Below are positions 61,253 through 64,000 of a stretch of 64,000 bases of DNA, piece by piece. Under the pieces are notes generated by a model. The model searched no databases and was not told where the DNA came from. It worked only from the letters and a program-made list of their open reading frames with translations. Origin of the DNA: an uncultured Sphaerochaeta sp. (GTDB lineage: Bacteria; Spirochaetota; Spirochaetia; Sphaerochaetales; Sphaerochaetaceae); assembly GCF_963677315.1 (NCBI RefSeq), contig NZ_OY781939.1, positions 1,674,001 through 1,738,000 on the forward strand, given 5' to 3'. The position numbers and the translations under genes were made by a program. The first letter of the stretch is position 1. Each line of letters opens with the position of its first letter.

Positions 61253-62338
61253 TCAATACTTGGCATTCACAGCATCAACCTGTGAGATCAAGTCAGCACC
61301 AATCGTTGGGGCATACTTGTCGTACACTGCCTGTGCAGCTTCTCTGAATTTTGCCCGTTCCTCAGATGTCAGGGTAATTACCACATTCGTTCCGTTTGAC
61401 CCTAACTCTTTTTCCAATTGGGTTTCATTTTCGGCAGACAATGTGCGTTCGAAAACAAGTACTTCAGATATTACCTTTTGAATCAAATCCTGATCGCTCT
61501 TGCTCAACGTTCCCCACCATTGTGCTGAGGCAAGCAATGGACTGGTGTCATAGATATGGCCAGTCTTAATGATAAATTTTTGAACTTCAAAAAGACGACT
61601 TCCATTTATGTTGGCAAACGGATTTTCTTGGCTATCCATAGTTTTATTCTGCAAGGCAGTATACAACTCGGAAAAAGCCATCGGTACTGCAGAAGCACCC
61701 AAAGCATTGAAATGATCAATATGCATCTGGTTTTCCATTACTCTCACCTTCAAACCGTTCAAGTCTGCAGGTGCATGAATTTCTTTGTTGGCAGTGAGAT
61801 GTCTCCATCCGGTCGCCAACCATGCCAAACCATGGAATCCTGCTTTTTCGAGTTCAGCAAAAATTTCCTGCCCTACAGCACCGTCCAAAACTTCTTCTGC
61901 TGCTGCATTGGATTTGAACAGGTAGGGAAGGTCAAGCAATTTTGTTGTTTCCGTAAAGGCTCCTAAGAAGGCAACGGAAGAGATGGCCATTTCTAATGTT
62001 CCGGCTTGCAGTTGTTCTAAAAGTTCCGTGTTATTTCCCAGTGCTGATGCTGCAAACACTTTTGCAGTAATACGTCCTCCGGTTTTTTCTGACAGGATAT
62101 CCCCAATTTGTTTTGATGCCACATCAATAGGGACTCCAGATTGACTTACGTGGGCAATTTTAATAGTGACCTTGTCACCTTTGGTGTAATCAATATCTCC
62201 TTCTGCAGTTTTTACACTTTCTTCTGGTATTTGCTGGTTATCAGTGGAACTCGTCAGATTACTTTTATTGCAACCGATGAAAGTTACAGAAAGAGCAACA
62301 AGGATAACAAACAGGGCAATAGTTTTCATACGCTTCAT
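61253..62338 (-). CDS. dctP: TRAP transporter solute-binding lipoprotein (DctP)
   Basis: A 361-residue binding protein. The N-terminus is a lipoprotein signal with lipobox-like TFIGC (Cys near 22). DVASKQIGDILSEKTGGRI, SALGNNTELLEQLQAGTLEMAISS (in pieces) and LLDLPYLF are DctP blocks; LNGLKVRVMENQMHIDHFNALGASAVPMAFSELYTALQ includes the ligand-clamping Arg. GAGGAG precedes the ATG at 62338; the ORF extends upstream without a site. The ligand, probably an organic acid, cannot be told. Confidence 0.94.
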   Translation of the reverse strand: MKRMKTIALFVILVALSVTFIGCNKSNLTSSTDNQQIPEESVKTAEGDIDYTKGDKVTIKIAHVSQSGVPIDVASKQIGDILSEKTGGRITAKVFAASALGNNTELLEQLQAGTLEMAISSVAFLGAFTETTKLLDLPYLFKSNAAAEEVLDGAVGQEIFAELEKAGFHGLAWLATGWRHLTANKEIHAPADLNGLKVRVMENQMHIDHFNALGASAVPMAFSELYTALQNKTMDSQENPFANINGSRLFEVQKFIIKTGHIYDTSPLLASAQWWGTLSKSDQDLIQKVISEVLVFERTLSAENETQLEKELGSNGTNVVITLTSEERAKFREAAQAVYDKYAPTIGADLISQVDAVNAKY

Positions 62339-62431
62339 AGTATTTCTCCTCTTTTCTTTAATAATGTCATTATAGTCAAGCGTCGGGGTAACCCACAATT
62401 ATCCTCATTGTCTAAAATTATCTCCGTTCTA

Positions 62432-62554
62432 TTGTATCTACAGCACAAAGCAAAAGGCGAGTATATTAAATAAAATACCTGCATATACGTAAAAAGCTTC
62501 GACTATTCATAAAATCATCTAGATTTATCCGGTCATTTTTGTATCGACAGCACA
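62432..62554. promoter_or_regulatory. paired direct repeats in the dctP/regulator intergenic region
   Basis: TTGTATCTACAGCACA at 62432-62447 and TTGTATCGACAGCACA at 62539-62554 differ at one base. They lie 107 bases apart in the 282-base gap between divergent dctP and the fused regulator. They are good candidates for binding sites of that regulator, one near each promoter. Confidence 0.6.
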
Positions 62555-62620
62555 GTATTATAGGTTTTTTATATATGATAGACTGCTTAAACTAGATATT
62601 ACTACCAAAATGAGGTGGCA

Positions 62621-64000
62621 ATGTACCTAACCCACAATGATGTTCAGACTACCATTTCCCTTTTGCAAGCTACTTTTGACATCCCTACTGCTCTTGTAGA
62701 CTTACAATGGAACATACTTGGATTGACACAGATGCAGGCATCCACGCAGCTGCAAAAAATTATTAGATACTGTGCATCATCCGAAAATCCGACACAAATA
62801 GCGAGAGACATGCTGGCAACTCTTTTCACTTTTTCTTATCAGAGAAAAACAATATGTCATATTCTCCTGCTGAAAGCCAATGCCGAGGCATACTGCCAGT
62901 TCATCGCTTCTCTACTTACCTTGCATATGCAGTCTCATGTCGAAGTAGTGCCTAACCACCCCTTCAACATCCGTACCATGTTGGTAAACCAGTTAGCAAA
63001 TACCAGTGGAACCAACCCGGAGATAGCTACTTTTCTTTCGGAACTTGGCTACACAGAGGAGACACCTCGATGTGCCATCCTTCTCTTTTTATCCTATCCT
63101 GAAAGTCTGCCTACCAAATTTGACCTCAATTTTCTGGAAACCAGTTATACCCAGATGATGCAAGATTCTGACCTATTTAGTAAAGAAGATATATATGGTC
63201 CTTTGAATGCCGATCAATTTATAATATACAAACAAGTTGAATCCTTGCAGTTTCCTTTTTACAAGGAGAAAATTGTTTCTTTTGTTGCCTATTTGAAAAC
63301 AATGTTCTTGCAACATTATGGGATTACCATTCAAGCTACGGCCGGCACCCCCTATACGCAGTTAACTTCTCTGAAACAGAGTTACAAAGAAGCAATGTTT
63401 CTACAATCGAACTTTGCATATCTATATACAAGAGAGGAACCCTGTATTTTCTTGGACCAGAATATTTTTGAGTACCTGACATCCTTGCTCCCTCATTCAT
63501 ACTTGAAGACTCGGTTCAAACCCTTTGATCATTTACTGCAGGAAAATCCTGCATGCAGGGAAACTCTCCTGGCCTTAACAAAAAGGAATACCAATCTGGT
63601 ATGTTGTGCTAAGGAGTTATGCCTGCATCGGAATACAGTACTCCAACGTTTTACCAAGTTGAAATCTTTGTTGGATATAAATCCTCTGTACCATGATAAG
63701 GATCGATTGATTTTACGTTCCTACGCATTATATCAGAATAAACGAATCGATCTTCATGTAGGGATCATTATACAACCCAATAGTGTGTTGCATCAGGGAA
63801 TGCAAAAAATGGCTGAGGTCATTGCAAAGAAAAGTGGCGATAATATGGTACTAAACATTCATACCATTTCTACTTCAGGGGATAATCACATGCTCTTTGA
63901 ACTGCTTTGCCAAGGGTCCTTGGATGTTGTTGTGGTAGCAAGCAGTGCATTGAACAATGCGACAAATAACCGTTCCGCTCTTCTCGAATTGCCCTTCCTC
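62621..64000 (+). CDS. PucR/CdaR-type regulator fused to a DctP-like domain (partial)
   Basis: An open frame of 460 codons from the ATG at 62621 (GAGGTGG just before) to the window end. Residues about 1-310 resemble CdaR-type regulators in layout, with PYTQLTSLKQSYKEAMFLQS before the HTH. Residues about 322-355 are a PucR-type HTH (NLVCCAKELCLHRNTVLQRFTKLKSLL, in pieces). From about 378 the sequence turns to a TRAP binding-protein pattern: MQKMAEVIAKKSGDNMV, ELLCQGSLDVVVVASS and LLELPFL, in the same order as in DctP at 61253. There is no signal peptide, so the domain would sense ligand inside the cell. It is divergent from the dctPQM operon. Confidence 0.82.
   Translation, partial: MYLTHNDVQTTISLLQATFDIPTALVDLQWNILGLTQMQASTQLQKIIRYCASSENPTQIARDMLATLFTFSYQRKTICHILLLKANAEAYCQFIASLLTLHMQSHVEVVPNHPFNIRTMLVNQLANTSGTNPEIATFLSELGYTEETPRCAILLFLSYPESLPTKFDLNFLETSYTQMMQDSDLFSKEDIYGPLNADQFIIYKQVESLQFPFYKEKIVSFVAYLKTMFLQHYGITIQATAGTPYTQLTSLKQSYKEAMFLQSNFAYLYTREEPCIFLDQNIFEYLTSLLPHSYLKTRFKPFDHLLQENPACRETLLALTKRNTNLVCCAKELCLHRNTVLQRFTKLKSLLDINPLYHDKDRLILRSYALYQNKRIDLHVGIIIQPNSVLHQGMQKMAEVIAKKSGDNMVLNIHTISTSGDNHMLFELLCQGSLDVVVVASSALNNATNNRSALLELPFL

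Overview
Organism. The sequence is of moderate GC and reads like a free-living fermentative member of the Spirochaetota, most like Sphaerochaeta. The pointers are the Opp/AnmK/MurQ muropeptide genes, the TRAP operon with a divergent CdaR-type regulator, and the style of the surface-polysaccharide locus. This is inference from protein resemblance; there is no rRNA or tRNA gene in the window to settle it.

Layout. (1) 1-19 kb is an accessory region packed with insertion sequences: two IS66-type elements with tnpA in reverse orientation (IS66-A; the first is cut by the window edge), two identical IS66-type elements of a second kind (IS66-B), two identical IS3-family elements (IS3-A), a truncated diverged IS3 (IS3-B) and a solo IS3 end. 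They sit in and between copies of a composite direct repeat (core TGTGGAAAATGTGAC, then GGTACC). Single genes lie between repeat copies: a class III nucleotide-cyclase-like gene split by IS66-B, a second intact cyclase-like gene, and a dGTPase whose start codon lies in an IS66-B target duplication. These families recur in phage defence, so this may be a decaying or reshuffling defence array. (2) 19-40 kb is a surface-polysaccharide locus on the minus strand: a frameshifted flippase, rfbC-B-D-A for dTDP-L-rhamnose, polymerase, flippase, several glycosyltransferases, CapE- and CapF-like enzymes of the UDP-FucNAc route (CapF lacks its cupin domain), a DUF2188 gene, an OLD-like ATPase, a sugar-phosphate transferase, an ATP-grasp/HAD fusion and a DegT aminotransferase. 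Upstream are two hairpin-forming repeats and a winged-helix regulator. (3) 41.2-41.9 kb holds two small HTH ORFs joined by 13 perfect heptamers; a change of unit number would fuse them in frame. (4) 41.9-53.1 kb is a muropeptide salvage module: anmK, oppABCDF, an Ala-Glu-type epimerase, GNAT and serine hydrolase on the minus strand, with murQ-murR divergent. (5) 53.1-59.3 kb is mixed: an unknown gene inside a partial duplication, a secreted protein, a TetR regulator, a radical-SAM relative that has lost its cluster cysteines, a PAS-GGDEF protein and a hydrolase. (6) 59.3-64 kb is a TRAP transporter operon (dctP-Q-M) and a divergent regulator running off the window that joins a PucR/CdaR-type HTH to a DctP-like solute-binding domain.

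How the parts work together. The rhamnose and FucNAc-type enzymes would supply sugars to the glycosyltransferases, with flippase and polymerase exporting the repeat unit. Opp would import peptides or muropeptides, the epimerase and peptidase-like hydrolase would process them, and AnmK plus MurQ would convert anhydroMurNAc to GlcNAc-6-P under MurR. The fused regulator probably senses the TRAP substrate or a relative.
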